A DNA stretch of 64,000 nucleotides from NCBI GenBank assembly GCA_026398895.1, contig JAPLRZ010000028.1, forward strand, positions 1 to 64,000, read 5' to 3'. Every line of letters begins with the position of its first letter. The stretch's first letter is position 1. The translations under genes and the position numbers were made by a program. Shown here in pieces: positions 36,504 to 43,573 of the stretch. The notes below the pieces were generated by a model, which had not been told where the DNA came from, did not search any database, and worked only from the letters and a program-made list of their open reading frames with translations. The stretch is from Methylococcales bacterium (lineage in GTDB: Bacteria > Pseudomonadota > Gammaproteobacteria > Methylococcales > Methylomonadaceae).

Positions 36504-36589
36504 GTAGCCCGTGTGGAGCGTAGCGGAACACGGGGAACAGTGATATTACCACGAAAAGCCCCGCATTCCGCAAGCTCCATGCGGGCTAC
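36504..36589. repeat. MITE-like palindromic repeat, family GTAGCCCG, copy B
   Basis: Terminal arms GTAGCCCGTGTGGAGC and GCTCCATGCGGGCTAC are near-complementary over an 86-base unit. This is the most complete copy. It lies downstream of the DyP gene, before the convergent CHAP gene. Confidence 0.7.
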
Positions 36590-36601
36590 TTGCTATCTTG
36601 T

Positions 36602-37042
36602 TTAAATTTTATTCATGTTATAGTAAATATAACATGATGGTTTGACGGGAGATGCTTTTTTAGGGAAACCTGATATAGCTCTGTTATACGTCCAATTATA
36701 TTTACCATCTAAGTCATTCATACTTTTCATAACACCAGACTTAGTGATAATGCCAACATGTCCGAGTGGGTTAGCTTTCCATCCTGGAAAGACTACTATT
36801 GCTCCTACTTTTTCCTTAAAATTTACTGAAAAATCAGCCTTTTTCCCCATATCTTTCGCAGCTTTTTGTGCTGTTTTACACCAGTCTTGTGCATCACCGC
36901 TCCAAGGTAGCCAACCATTACCTTTGACTTGCGCAACCCCCCAAGTACAGTAACCCGCATAAAAAGCACCTGCCACAGCAACTGAAGTCGTAGCCGATAA
37001 AACCCCCACGAGTACACTTGTTTGTATTATTTTCTTAAACAT
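36602..37042 (-). CDS. Secreted CHAP-domain amidase/peptidase-like protein
   Basis: A signal peptide (MFKKIIQTSVLVGVLSATTS, cut near VAVAGA) precedes a short CHAP domain. The nucleophile is probably the Cys in YCTWGVAQVKGNGW, the His is in LGHVGII. CHAP enzymes cleave peptidoglycan amide bonds. At 146 residues it is close to a bare domain. It could act in cell-wall turnover or against rivals. No immunity gene is evident. Two small genes follow upstream in the same direction. Confidence 0.75.
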   Translation of the reverse strand: MFKKIIQTSVLVGVLSATTSVAVAGAFYAGYCTWGVAQVKGNGWLPWSGDAQDWCKTAQKAAKDMGKKADFSVNFKEKVGAIVVFPGWKANPLGHVGIITKSGVMKSMNDLDGKYNWTYNRAISGFPKKASPVKPSCYIYYNMNKI

Positions 37043-37093
37043 TATTGTCTCCGTAAATCTTAAAATGTATTTAGAAACATCACCAAAAGCGGC

Positions 37094-37282
37094 TTATTCC
37101 TTAACGTAAATAGCCAGATATGTAATCGTTGGTTGACCAAAACCTAAACATCCTGGTTGTTGGGCTTGGAATACAGAATGGAGCTTGTATCCATTTTCAC
37201 TTTGACTTGTAAATCTGTTTTCCAATTGTGCAATCGCCTTATTTGAAAATTCAGCCCCAATTGGTTCAATTTTGTATTTCAT
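37094..37282 (-). CDS. Small protein of DUF4177-like appearance
   Basis: The 62-residue protein (YKIEPIGAEFSNKAIAQLENRF, then NGYKLHSVFQAQQPGCLGFG, then ITYLAIYVKE) resembles small DUF4177 proteins with a strand-helix-strand fold. It lies between the CHAP and YidD-domain genes. Function unknown. Confidence 0.5.
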   Translation of the reverse strand: MKYKIEPIGAEFSNKAIAQLENRFTSQSENGYKLHSVFQAQQPGCLGFGQPTITYLAIYVKE

Positions 37283-37299
37283 ATTTTATCCTTAGTCAT

Positions 37300-37656
37300 T
37301 TATGGAAAATCTATGCCGCCAGCATCTGGACGGCAGCGGTAAAGTCTTTTACATGTCAAAACAAAGCCCCGCACAAGACCTTTATTTCTAAAAGCTAATT
37401 CAGCGTAATGGGAACAGCTTGGCTCAAATACACAACGATTGCCCAATTTAGGTGAAATACGTTTACGATACCAGCGAAGCATTTTCACAAATAGATGTAA
37501 CCAGACAGGTTTATTAGGAATATCCAATGATTGAATTGCAATATCACTATCAGTAGTTCCTCTCAGCAGTCGCTCAATAGAAGGCAGTAGGAAAGGTTCT
37601 ACATGACATTCATAAACCTCTCCATCCACGTTTATTTCTTTTATATTCTGTTTCAT
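37300..37656 (-). CDS. YidD-domain protein (membrane protein insertion efficiency factor type)
   Basis: The C-terminal 60 residues carry the YidD pattern: LRWYRKRISPKLGNRCVFEP, followed by SCSHYAELAFRNKGLVRGF and LTCKRLYRCRPDAGGIDFP. Normal YidD is about 80 residues and is found next to rnpA and yidC. Here a 55-residue N-terminal extension and a location next to CHAP make it atypical. ATG 37656 is preferred to TTG 37665. The gene might encode a specialised paralogue. Confidence 0.72.
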   Translation of the reverse strand: MKQNIKEINVDGEVYECHVEPFLLPSIERLLRGTTDSDIAIQSLDIPNKPVWLHLFVKMLRWYRKRISPKLGNRCVFEPSCSHYAELAFRNKGLVRGFVLTCKRLYRCRPDAGGIDFP

Positions 37657-37692
37657 TGAAGGCAAACTCCAATTTAGAGCCTAGCGATAGAG

Positions 37693-37760
37693 TTAAGCGG
37701 GAGTTGCGTATAAAACGCTGAAAACGAAACTGCCTTTGTTTTCTAGGTTCTCCCGCTTAA
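37693..37760. repeat. Palindromic repeat TTAAGCGGGAG
   Basis: Eleven-base perfect arms TTAAGCGGGAG and CTCCCGCTTAA enclose 46 bases including AACGCTGAAAACG. It lies upstream of the YidD-domain gene. Confidence 0.55.
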
Positions 37761-37790
37761 ATGACAAGTTGGACATTTTTAAATCAACGA

Positions 37791-37970
37791 CTATTTTTTA
37801 TTATCATGCTTCGCTTCCTCTAAAGCATGACGATAGCCGTCTTTAAAGTCGCGACTAGCACCAAGACTGCCATCAAGAATGCTATCTTTCTGTAAGCTTT
37901 TACTAACATCGTCAGTTCTGATGTCTTTTTCAGCTTGTTTTTTACCATCTTCGTAACTGGACTTGCCCAT
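37791..37970 (-). CDS. Small hydrophilic protein of unknown function
   Basis: From ATG 37970 (AGAGG at good distance) the product has 59 residues: MGKSSYEDGKKQAEKD, then KSLQKDSILDG, then SRDFKDGYRHALEEAKHD. It is charged, without signal or membrane segment. No family recognised. Confidence 0.55.
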   Translation of the reverse strand: MGKSSYEDGKKQAEKDIRTDDVSKSLQKDSILDGSLGASRDFKDGYRHALEEAKHDNKK

Positions 37971-38176
37971 ATTAAATACCTCTTCTTTCAAATACTTATG
38001 AATATATTGGCAAGTAGCGAGGAAAGTTTAATTTCATTTCATACGATTCTGTGTCTACTTGCTGTTGTTTTTGTAGTTGTTTGCCAATAAATTAACTACG
38101 GCAGTATTATCAAATCTTTGCCAATGCTATACAATCAAGGCTAACTTGTTATTTTGTCGGTAGAAGTGGGTATTTT

Positions 38177-38568
38177 ATGTCAGTACATGAAAAATAAGAT
38201 TGGTTAGACAGGCAAAGGGCTGGACGCAAGCTTATTTAGCCGAAAAATTAGAGATGTCGATTAATGCTTACGGCGATCTTGAGCGAGGTGACAGCGATAT
38301 AAAATTATCCAAACTTGAGAAAATTGCAGAATTGTTTGGTGTGGAATTAAACGAGCTTTGTTGTTCAAGTGAAAAAGGCTTTGTTAATTTAAGCACGGGA
38401 AGAAGTAAACGAAATAACAAAAATTATTGCAGTATCAGCTCATCCATTATTGAAAGCTCAGAACTCGCCCACAAGCTTGAAAAATCAGAACAACTCAACG
38501 AGCAACAAAACAAAGAAATCGAGTTATTAAAAGAAGTTATCGCCTTAATGAAAAAGAAAGTTGCCTAG
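38177..38568 (+). pseudogene. XRE-family regulator with a frameshift at codon 6
   Basis: From TTG 38200 onward the frame encodes a helix-turn-helix (GWTQAYLAEKLEMSINAYGDLERG) and a coiled-coil tail. The natural start is ATG 38177, giving MSVHEK, but a run of five A at 38190-38194 yields TAA at 38195. Six A would give MSVHEKIRLVRQAKG, matching the paralogue at 41843 (MKVHEKIRFMRES). So a one-base deletion in an A-tract breaks the gene, or it is a sequencing error. These regulators bind DNA as dimers. Target unknown. Confidence 0.7.
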
Positions 38569-38610
38569 CATCTGCCAACTTTATTGATTTTGAGTAGTTT
38601 TAATCATACA

Positions 38611-38685
38611 AGGGTGGGCAACGCTTTTTTGCCCACCGCTTTTATCGCAAATGGTGGGCAAACAAAAAGACGCTTGTCCACCCTA
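38611..38685. repeat. GTGGGCA-family repeat, copy 2
   Basis: AGGGTGGGCA begins and CCACCCT ends a 75-base unit with an inner palindrome TTGCCCACC/GGTGGGCAA. It cuts directly into the 5' side of the decayed PIN gene. Confidence 0.6.
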
Positions 38686-38690
38686 CCGCG

Positions 38691-38816
38691 CTGAGGTTTT
38701 AGCGGATGTTTTTATCACTTGTGATGATAAACTGTTGAAAGTTGCCAGAAAGAAACCAGTTTAAAAATTACCGCGATGAATCCCCTTCAATTTGTTTTAT
38801 CTGAGGAGTTGCAATA
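38691..38816 (+). pseudogene. C-terminal remnant of a PIN-domain toxin, frameshifted
   Basis: The sequence reads ADVFITCDDKLLKVARKKPV, then TAA, and in the next frame KITAMNPLQFVLSEELQ and TAA at 38814. FxTCDDKLLKxA followed by NPLQFV is typical for PIN toxins. The N-terminal two thirds are missing, replaced by a repeat. It is not functional. Confidence 0.6.
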
Positions 38817-39038
38817 ATGGAACAATCCGTTTTAATCAATGAAAGCCAACTGGTTCAACAAGCCATTAGGGTGTTAATTGAAAAATTAGGTACTACCGAT
38901 GCTAATCGTTTTTTATCTTTAAAATCTGCGCAGCGTTTGGATTCTGTTTTAAGGCATCAAACTTGGCAGAATACGTTAGAGAAAGAGAGTTTTTTTGATG
39001 ACGTATTTAAAAATCATGCCAACTCTGTTAATTTATGA
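38817..39038 (+). CDS. Small protein next to the PIN remnant, possible orphan antitoxin
   Basis: The 73-residue protein reads LINESQLVQQAIRVLIEKLG, then TTDANRFLSLKSAQRLDSVL, and ends in a helical FFDDVFKNHA. Its ATG follows at once on the PIN stop codon, so the two were coupled. Antitoxin role is inferred from position; the toxin is destroyed. Confidence 0.5.
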   Translation: MEQSVLINESQLVQQAIRVLIEKLGTTDANRFLSLKSAQRLDSVLRHQTWQNTLEKESFFDDVFKNHANSVNL

Positions 39039-39193
39039 CGGCTTTAAGTTTTTCTTTTTTTGCCAAAATCGAATTACTATCATTGAAAGTCGTTGATAAC
39101 TATATGAAACCAAAAGAGTTAAAAAAAGCCCTGTTAATTGTAAAAGAACACCAAACTGAGTTTGAGAGGAGATGGGATGAGTATTTTAGTTAA
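39035..39193 (+). CDS. 52-residue protein like the C-terminal part of DUF4160
   Basis: This short frame begins in the stop of the previous gene (ATGA) and overlaps the next one. It contains KIELLSLKVVDNYMKPKELK, then IVKEHQTEFERRWDEYFS. That resembles the end of DUF4160 proteins, where KPKELKKIxxxVxxHxxxxxxxWxEYF is usual. The N-terminal sheet is missing, so this may be a truncated gene. DUF4160 and DUF2442 genes commonly form pairs. Confidence 0.45.
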   Translation: MTALSFSFFAKIELLSLKVVDNYMKPKELKKALLIVKEHQTEFERRWDEYFS

Positions 39194-39422
39194 AGGTAAA
39201 TCGGTGCATTTTGATGACCGTTATCTGCACGTTGAACTGGAAGATGGTCGGGTAATTTTAACGCCGATGTCATGGTACAAAGAACTACAAACCGCTACTT
39301 TCAAGCAATTAACAAATTATCAATTTATTTGTCAAGGGTCGGGTATAGAATGGGCTGAGTTAGATTATCACCTGAGTATTGACAGTATGTTGTTATCACA
39401 AAGCAAGCAAAAAGCCGCGTAA
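39177..39422 (+). CDS. DUF2442 domain protein
   Basis: The 81-residue protein contains VHFDDRYLHVELEDGRVILT, then PMSWYKELQTAT, and near the end GSGIEWAELDYHLSIDSML. These are the DUF2442 hallmarks (D-x-LxVxLxDGRxxxxPLxWYPRL...xxxGxxIxWxxxDxxIS). ATG 39177, after GAGAGGAG, is chosen instead of TTG 39162. DUF2442 is usually the DNA-binding or antitoxin-like partner of DUF4160. Here the partner appears truncated. Confidence 0.78.
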   Translation: MSILVKGKSVHFDDRYLHVELEDGRVILTPMSWYKELQTATFKQLTNYQFICQGSGIEWAELDYHLSIDSMLLSQSKQKAA

Positions 39423-39424
39423 CG

Positions 39425-39488
39425 AGTAGTGGGGGCTTTTGTGATGATGTCACTGTTCCCCGTGTTCCGCTACGCTTCACACTGGCTA
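39425..39488. repeat. MITE-like repeat, family GTAGCCCG, copy C (inverted)
   Basis: CACTGTTCCCCGTGTTCCGC with the following TACGCTTCACACTGGCTAC is the reverse complement of the left half of copy B. The left part keeps only GTAG and GGGGCTTTT. Confidence 0.6.
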
Positions 39489-39529
39489 CGCAACTAAAAC
39501 ACTCAGTCAAAATAAAACGAGGAGTGATT

Positions 39530-39664
39530 ATGGATATTGAAACTGTATTTAAATTACTGGCTATTGTACTTTGGCCATTCTTACTGGTATTTTTATACTA
39601 CCTGCTTGATAGAAAAGGTTTTAAAAAACAACTGGAAAAGTTTAAAAAAGAGGGTTGGTCTTAA
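39530..39664 (+). CDS. 44-residue single-span membrane protein
   Basis: The sequence MDIETVFKLL followed by AIVLWPFLLVFLYYLLD is a membrane helix, then a basic tail KKQLEKFKKEGWS. A good GAGGAG ribosome site stands before the ATG. A different frame here, longer but without a ribosome site, was rejected. Function unknown. Confidence 0.55.
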   Translation: MDIETVFKLLAIVLWPFLLVFLYYLLDRKGFKKQLEKFKKEGWS

Positions 39665-39674
39665 ATGTCCCTTT

Positions 39675-39722
39675 AAACGCATCAAGCGGATTTGTCAGCC
39701 GCGAAAGCCGCTTGGTGCGTTT
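39675..39722. repeat. Long hairpin after the small membrane protein
   Basis: AAACGCA-T-CAAGCGG pairs with CCGCTTG-G-TGCGTTT, fourteen pairs with one T-G in the middle and an 18-base loop. It could terminate the transcript, though few T follow. Confidence 0.5.
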
Positions 39723-39896
39723 GTGAGTACATCACTTTTTCATAGAAACGCCTATTTTCGCTATCGCTCAAACAGGCTTATTTCAACCTACATGGCTAGC
39801 AAAATAATCGACGTATTGCCCCGAATAAACACGGCTACATTTTTCATACAGTAAATGGGTTAAAATGCTCCTCATTTTTTCAGCCATTATTTAGTT

Positions 39897-40127
39897 ATGA
39901 TTAAAGCAACCCTCAATGCACGGCGATTATTATGTCCATTGCCCGTCATTCGTACTCAAGATAAAGTCAAGCAACTGCAAGTTGGCGATCAGTTGGAAGT
40001 GATTTGCACCGACCCTGGTGTCATGCAAGATATTCCAACATGGTGTCGTATTAATGGACATAAAGTGCTGGAAACCATGACTGGCGATCATGAATATATT
40101 ATTGTTCTGGAAGTAGGCGCGGGTTAA
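39897..40127 (+). CDS. TusA-family sulfur carrier protein
   Basis: The 76-residue protein has the TusA motif LLCPLPVIRTQDKVKQL (active C13), followed by VICTDPGVMQDIPTWCRINGH. It carries persulfide sulfur in the cytoplasm, for tRNA thiolation or sulfur oxidation. The last base of its stop overlaps the ATG of the CDF gene, so it is coupled to a cation transporter. This pairing is not the classic tusA setting. Confidence 0.87.
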   Translation: MIKATLNARRLLCPLPVIRTQDKVKQLQVGDQLEVICTDPGVMQDIPTWCRINGHKVLETMTGDHEYIIVLEVGAG

Positions 40128-41272
40128 TGGCTGAAATTTCTGAGATTGAACGCGACCGAAAATTAAAAGCTAAAGCCAGTTATGTCGGTGCGGCGATTAA
40201 TATATCGCAAACTTTGCTTAAAATTGGCTTCGGGATGTTATGGCAATCATCGGCATTAATTGCTGACGGTATCCATTCCTTATCAGATTTACTGAGCGAT
40301 TTTTTGGTGATTGTTGCAGTACGCATGGGCAGTCGAGAAGCCGATCATGAACATCCTTATGGTCATCGACGTTTTGAAACCATCGCCACCATTATTTTAG
40401 GACTCAGTTTAATTATTATCGGCGGCGGTATTGCATGGTCGGTGATGAAACGCATGGAACAACCTGAACATCTATCGACCCCCGATGTGATGAGTTTAGG
40501 CATCGTGGCTATTTCGATTTTAGTCAATGAATGGCTATATCATTACACTAAGCGGATTGCTAAAACCACCCGTTCTAAGTTACTGTTAGCCAATGCGTGG
40601 CATCAACGCAGTGATGCGATTTCTTCTGTGGTGGTGTTATTCGGTATCGGTGCAGTGCTATTAGGTTATCCACTTGCCGATGCAATTGCCGCGATTGTGG
40701 TTGCCTTGATGGTGGTTAAAATTGGCTTAAGTCAACTGATTGCCAGTATTAAAGAGTTGGTCGATACCTCATTACCTCCGCACTTACTCGCTGAAATTCG
40801 TGCCGCTATTTTGGCTATTGAAGGCGTAGAAGGCATACATTTACTGCGCTCACGTCAAATGGGTGAAGATGCGTTACTCGATGCTCATGTCATTGTTGAC
40901 CCACGCATTACCGTTTCTGAGGGTCATAATATTAGTGAAGCGGTACGCGATGAATTAGTCAGTCGCTTTGATGATGTCATGGATGTACTGGTTCATATTG
41001 ATGCGGAAAATGATGAAGGCAAGTTTGAAAAAACTACACCGCTTTATCGCCGTGACGTAAAAGCATTACTGGATAACTATCTTGCGGCGGTTAAATCCGA
41101 CATCATCGATTTCAAAATTCATTATTTAGAGGGGCAAGTCGAAGTCGAAGTGATTTTACCGTTTTTCATGAGTGAACAAGCTGAACAACTCACTCAGCTA
41201 AAAGCACAATGTGAACAAATGAAATTAGACCTTGAAAAAATAGCCAAGGTATTGATATTTTTTAAGATTTAA
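40127..41272 (+). CDS. Cation diffusion facilitator family transporter
   Basis: Six membrane helices carry the CDF motif ALIADGIHSLSDLLSD, the first-loop HEHPYGHRRFE, and NAWHQRSDAISS in helix 5, which give the intramembrane HD-HD metal site. A cytoplasmic domain (from about 210) follows. Its long tail to residue 381 exceeds the usual 300 and ends in a helix LTQLKAQCEQMKLDLEKIA. It exports Zn, Fe or similar ions against protons. It is coupled to tusA. Confidence 0.9.
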   Translation: MAEISEIERDRKLKAKASYVGAAINISQTLLKIGFGMLWQSSALIADGIHSLSDLLSDFLVIVAVRMGSREADHEHPYGHRRFETIATIILGLSLIIIGGGIAWSVMKRMEQPEHLSTPDVMSLGIVAISILVNEWLYHYTKRIAKTTRSKLLLANAWHQRSDAISSVVVLFGIGAVLLGYPLADAIAAIVVALMVVKIGLSQLIASIKELVDTSLPPHLLAEIRAAILAIEGVEGIHLLRSRQMGEDALLDAHVIVDPRITVSEGHNISEAVRDELVSRFDDVMDVLVHIDAENDEGKFEKTTPLYRRDVKALLDNYLAAVKSDIIDFKIHYLEGQVEVEVILPFFMSEQAEQLTQLKAQCEQMKLDLEKIAKVLIFFKI

Positions 41273-41329
41273 CGAAATGCAACCTGTAAATACTGTCTTA
41301 CAGATAAAAACGGTATCTACAGTGTGTAT

Positions 41330-41356
41330 GGCGTATTAGCGATAGCGTAATACGCC
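41330..41356. repeat. Small palindrome GGCGTATTA
   Basis: Nine-base perfect arms GGCGTATTA and TAATACGCC with loop GCGATAGCG lie between the CDF gene and the duplicated CDF pieces. Confidence 0.55.
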
Positions 41357-41432
41357 GAATGATTGAATCACATACTACGAGCTGCGCTCACGACAAATGG
41401 GTGAAGATGCGTTACTCGATGCTCATGTCATT

Positions 41433-41461
41433 TTGCCATCATGCGTCCGTCGTGCTAGAAT
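41433..41461 (+). promoter_or_regulatory. Sigma-70 type promoter at the start of the insert
   Basis: TTGCCA at 41433-41438 and TAGAAT at 41456-41461 are each five of six to consensus and are separated by exactly 17 bases. Transcription should start near 41467-41469. Confidence 0.65.
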
Positions 41462-41466
41462 GTAAG

Positions 41467-41636
41467 GGTTGCAACTTCCCTTAGTTTCTTCGCTACTACC
41501 GAGATGAGAGATCCCTCGGGAAAATGAAGTCGTGATTATTTAATGCACATAATTTACAAGTGGAGGTTGCAACGCCCCTTACAGCCGTTAGGCTATTGAA
41601 TCAAAAAGCCCTCTCAACCGAGAGGGCTTTTTGATT
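41467..41636 (+). ncRNA. Candidate structured small RNA of about 170 bases
   Basis: Between a good promoter and a perfect terminator lies sequence with long-range pairing. TGTAAGGG (41461-41468) pairs with CCCTTACA (41577-41584), and TTGCAAC at 41469-41475 pairs with GTTGCAA at 41566-41572. An inner hairpin CCGAG/CTCGG lies at 41499-41519. No reading frame with a ribosome site is present. The fold (ends paired, central bubble) recalls 6S RNA in outline, but I cannot match 6S, tmRNA, SRP or a known riboswitch. Identity is unknown. Confidence 0.55.
41599..41636 (+). terminator. Strong Rho-independent terminator of the small RNA
   Basis: A perfect 17-base stem, AATCAAAAAGCCCTCTC with its complement, has loop AACC and a T5 run within the descending arm. 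It works on both strands. Confidence 0.9.
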
Positions 41637-41693
41637 CTGCCTTCATTATGTTGACCCACGCATTACCGTTTCTGAGGGGCATAATATTTTCAT

Positions 41694-41741
41694 CGTTCCA
41701 ACGCTCTGCGTTGGAATGCCTCAGTTGACGCTCCAGCGTCC
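41694..41741. repeat. Double-hairpin repeat (GTTCCAACGC and GACGCTCCAGCGTC)
   Basis: GTTCCAACGC pairs with GCGTTGGAAT, and the 14-base self-complementary GACGCTCCAGCGTC follows at once. This type of double palindrome is a common dispersed repeat in related genomes. It lies upstream of the second XRE gene. Confidence 0.6.
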
Positions 41742-41842
41742 TGCTTAAAAATGCTGTTATCTACCGCGTACCATTCTAAACCTCTACAAATTTGCTACAA
41801 TAGCCTAACAGTGCTGGTTTCTACCTGATTTAGGAAGGTGTT

Positions 41843-42231
41843 ATGAAAGTTCACGAAAAAATACGTTTTATGCGCGAATCTAGGGAATGGTCGCAAGAGG
41901 AAATGGCGGCAAAGCTTAATATGTCAGTAAGTGGCTATTCAAAAATAGAACGTGGAGAAACTAAGGGCTATATTCCAAAGCTGGAGCAAATCGCGAAGGA
42001 GTTTGATATGGAGTTAATGGAATTATTGTCTTTTGGTGAACGGCATCTTTATTTAATCAGCGAGAACAGTAATAACGGTTGCAATGTGATTGGTTCATCA
42101 ACAGAACTGGTATTTGAAAATCAAAAACAGCAATTGATTATTTCCCATCAAGACGAGAAACCATAGCGCATCTAAAACAGGAAATTATCTATTTAAAAGA
42201 AAAACTTGAGCCTTGCAAAACCAAGGTTTGA
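41843..42231 (+). pseudogene. XRE-family regulator with a frameshift before its C-terminal coil
   Basis: The intact frame (107 residues, to TAG at 42164) starts MKVHEKIRFMRESREWSQEE with a helix-turn-helix. After EKP comes TAG, while the next frame goes on IAHLKQEIIYLKEKLEPCKT to TGA at 42229, the coiled tail its paralogue at 38177 also has (EIELLKEVIALMKKK). One more A in GAGAAACC would join them. The truncated protein should still bind DNA but may not dimerise as usual. Ribosome site AGGAAGG precedes the ATG. Confidence 0.7.
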
Positions 42232-42235
42232 TTTT

Positions 42236-42267
42236 GGACGCTGTAAAGCAAGCAAAGCTTGCAGTCC
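42236..42267. repeat. Modular repeat, short copy (GGAC...GTCC)
   Basis: GGACGCTGTAAAG, then GCAAGC-AAA-GCTTGC, then AGTCC. The inner word GCAAGC is shared with the copy at 33447-33490. It separates the XRE gene from argJ. Confidence 0.5.
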
Positions 42268-42297
42268 TGATACAGTTGTTAAACAAAACGAGGATTA

Positions 42298-43515
42298 ATG
42301 ATGGCAGTTGGACAGTGTGATTTTCCTATTATGCCCAGTATTGCAGGGGTTACTTTAGGGACGGCGAATGCGGGTATTAAGCAAACTGTTAGAGATGATA
42401 TTTTATTGCTACACGCGGTAGAGGGTTCAAGTTGCGCGGGGGTATTTACTCAAAATGCGTTTTGTGCCGCGCCTGTTCATGTTGCAAAAGCCAATCTTGC
42501 CCACGCGCCACGCTGGTTTTTGATTAATTCGGGTAATGCCAATGCGGGAACGGGTGACAAAGGAATGCAGGCAGCATTAACTTCTTGTGCCGAATTAGCC
42601 AAATTGACGGGCGATGAGGCAAATCAGGTGTTACCGTTTTCTACGGGTGTAATTGGGCAGTTGTTACCCGTTGCGAAAATCACCGCTGCTTTGCCTAGTG
42701 CGATTGCTCAGCTTAATAGCGATAATTGGGATAAAGCCGCTAAAGCAATTATGACCACCGACACTTTCCCAAAAGGCGTGTCTAAAACTATTTCTATTGC
42801 TGGCGAAATCATCACCATTAACGGTATATCGAAAGGCGCGGGCATGATTCAGCCTAATATGGCGACCATGTTGGGTTTTATTGCCACCGATGCCAAAATT
42901 CAACAGCCGCTATTGCAACAGTGTTTAGCTCTTGCCGTTGAACAGTCTTTTAATCGCATTACCGTTGACGGCGATACTTCCACCAATGATGCTTGTGTCA
43001 TTATGGCAAGTGGTCAAAGTGCCGCGCCTGAAATTACCACTGATTCGGGCTATTATCAGGTATTTGCCGATGCGTTAATGAGTGTTTGTAAGCGACTGGC
43101 AGAGTTGATTATCAGAGACGGCGAAGGCGCGACTAAGTTAATGCGCATCGTGGTAGAGGAAGCTTTATCCGATGAAGAAGCGGTGCGAGTTGCGAAAACC
43201 ATTGCCCATTCGCCGCTGGTTAAAACCGCGTTTTTTGCCAGTGATCCCAATTGGGGACGGATTCTTGCCGCTGTTGGACGGGCTGGCGTGGAGTCTATGG
43301 TGTTGGAAGATGTCCAATTATATTTGGATGACGTGTGCATAGTCAGAAATGGCGGTTGTGCCGATGACTATACCGAAGCCGCTGGACAAGCGGTGATGGA
43401 TCAGCAAGAAATTACCGTGACGGTTAAATTAGGGCGCGGAATGGCAATACAAGAAGTATTGACCTGCGATTTTTCTTACGATTATGTGAAAATCAATGCT
43501 GAATATCGGACGTAA
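42298..43515 (+). CDS. argJ: Bifunctional ornithine acetyltransferase / N-acetylglutamate synthase
   Basis: The 405-residue protein has the ArgJ start AGVTLGTANAGIK, the oxyanion-hole-type segment INSGNANAGTGDKG, and the self-cleavage site KGAGMIQPNMATMLGFI, where the Thr after A becomes the nucleophile of the beta chain. The ending YVKINAEYRT is the family's. It moves the acetyl group from acetylornithine to glutamate in arginine synthesis. ATG at 42298 and 42301 are both usable. Confidence 0.95.
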   Translation: MMAVGQCDFPIMPSIAGVTLGTANAGIKQTVRDDILLLHAVEGSSCAGVFTQNAFCAAPVHVAKANLAHAPRWFLINSGNANAGTGDKGMQAALTSCAELAKLTGDEANQVLPFSTGVIGQLLPVAKITAALPSAIAQLNSDNWDKAAKAIMTTDTFPKGVSKTISIAGEIITINGISKGAGMIQPNMATMLGFIATDAKIQQPLLQQCLALAVEQSFNRITVDGDTSTNDACVIMASGQSAAPEITTDSGYYQVFADALMSVCKRLAELIIRDGEGATKLMRIVVEEALSDEEAVRVAKTIAHSPLVKTAFFASDPNWGRILAAVGRAGVESMVLEDVQLYLDDVCIVRNGGCADDYTEAAGQAVMDQQEITVTVKLGRGMAIQEVLTCDFSYDYVKINAEYRT

Positions 43516-43518
43516 GCT

Positions 43519-43572
43519 GGAGTTCAATAGCTTTAGCTATTGGCTAGAAAACAGCTAAAGCTGTTTTACTCC
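43519..43572. repeat. Modular GGAGT...ACTCC repeat, copy 2
   Basis: GGAGTT begins and ACTCC ends the unit. Inner hairpins are CAATAGC-TTT-AGCTATTG and AACAGC-TAAA-GCTGTT. Its right end is one base before the mutT start codon, so the gene has no normal ribosome site. Confidence 0.65.
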
Positions 43573-43573
43573 C

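Larger units (their letters stand above)
41382..41688 (+). pseudogene. Duplicated 90-base piece of the CDF gene, split by a 217-base insert
   Basis: 41382-41432 equals 40844-40894 of the CDF gene with one mismatch in 51. 41650-41688 equals 40895-40933 with one mismatch in 39. The two source parts are contiguous. So the copy carries a precise insertion of 41433-41649 and has lost nothing. No clear target-site duplication is seen (TCATT occurs near both ends, with AT extra on the right). The insert contains a promoter, a structured RNA and a terminator. Confidence 0.85.

Noticed and set aside
39537-39854. 105-codon frame overlapping the small membrane protein gene
   Set aside because: No ribosome site; the overlapping 44-residue frame has GGAG and a sensible membrane helix.
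41467-41636. 6S RNA or a known riboswitch
   Set aside because: End pairing recalls 6S, but no recognised conserved bubble or ligand motif could be matched by eye; kept as unidentified RNA.
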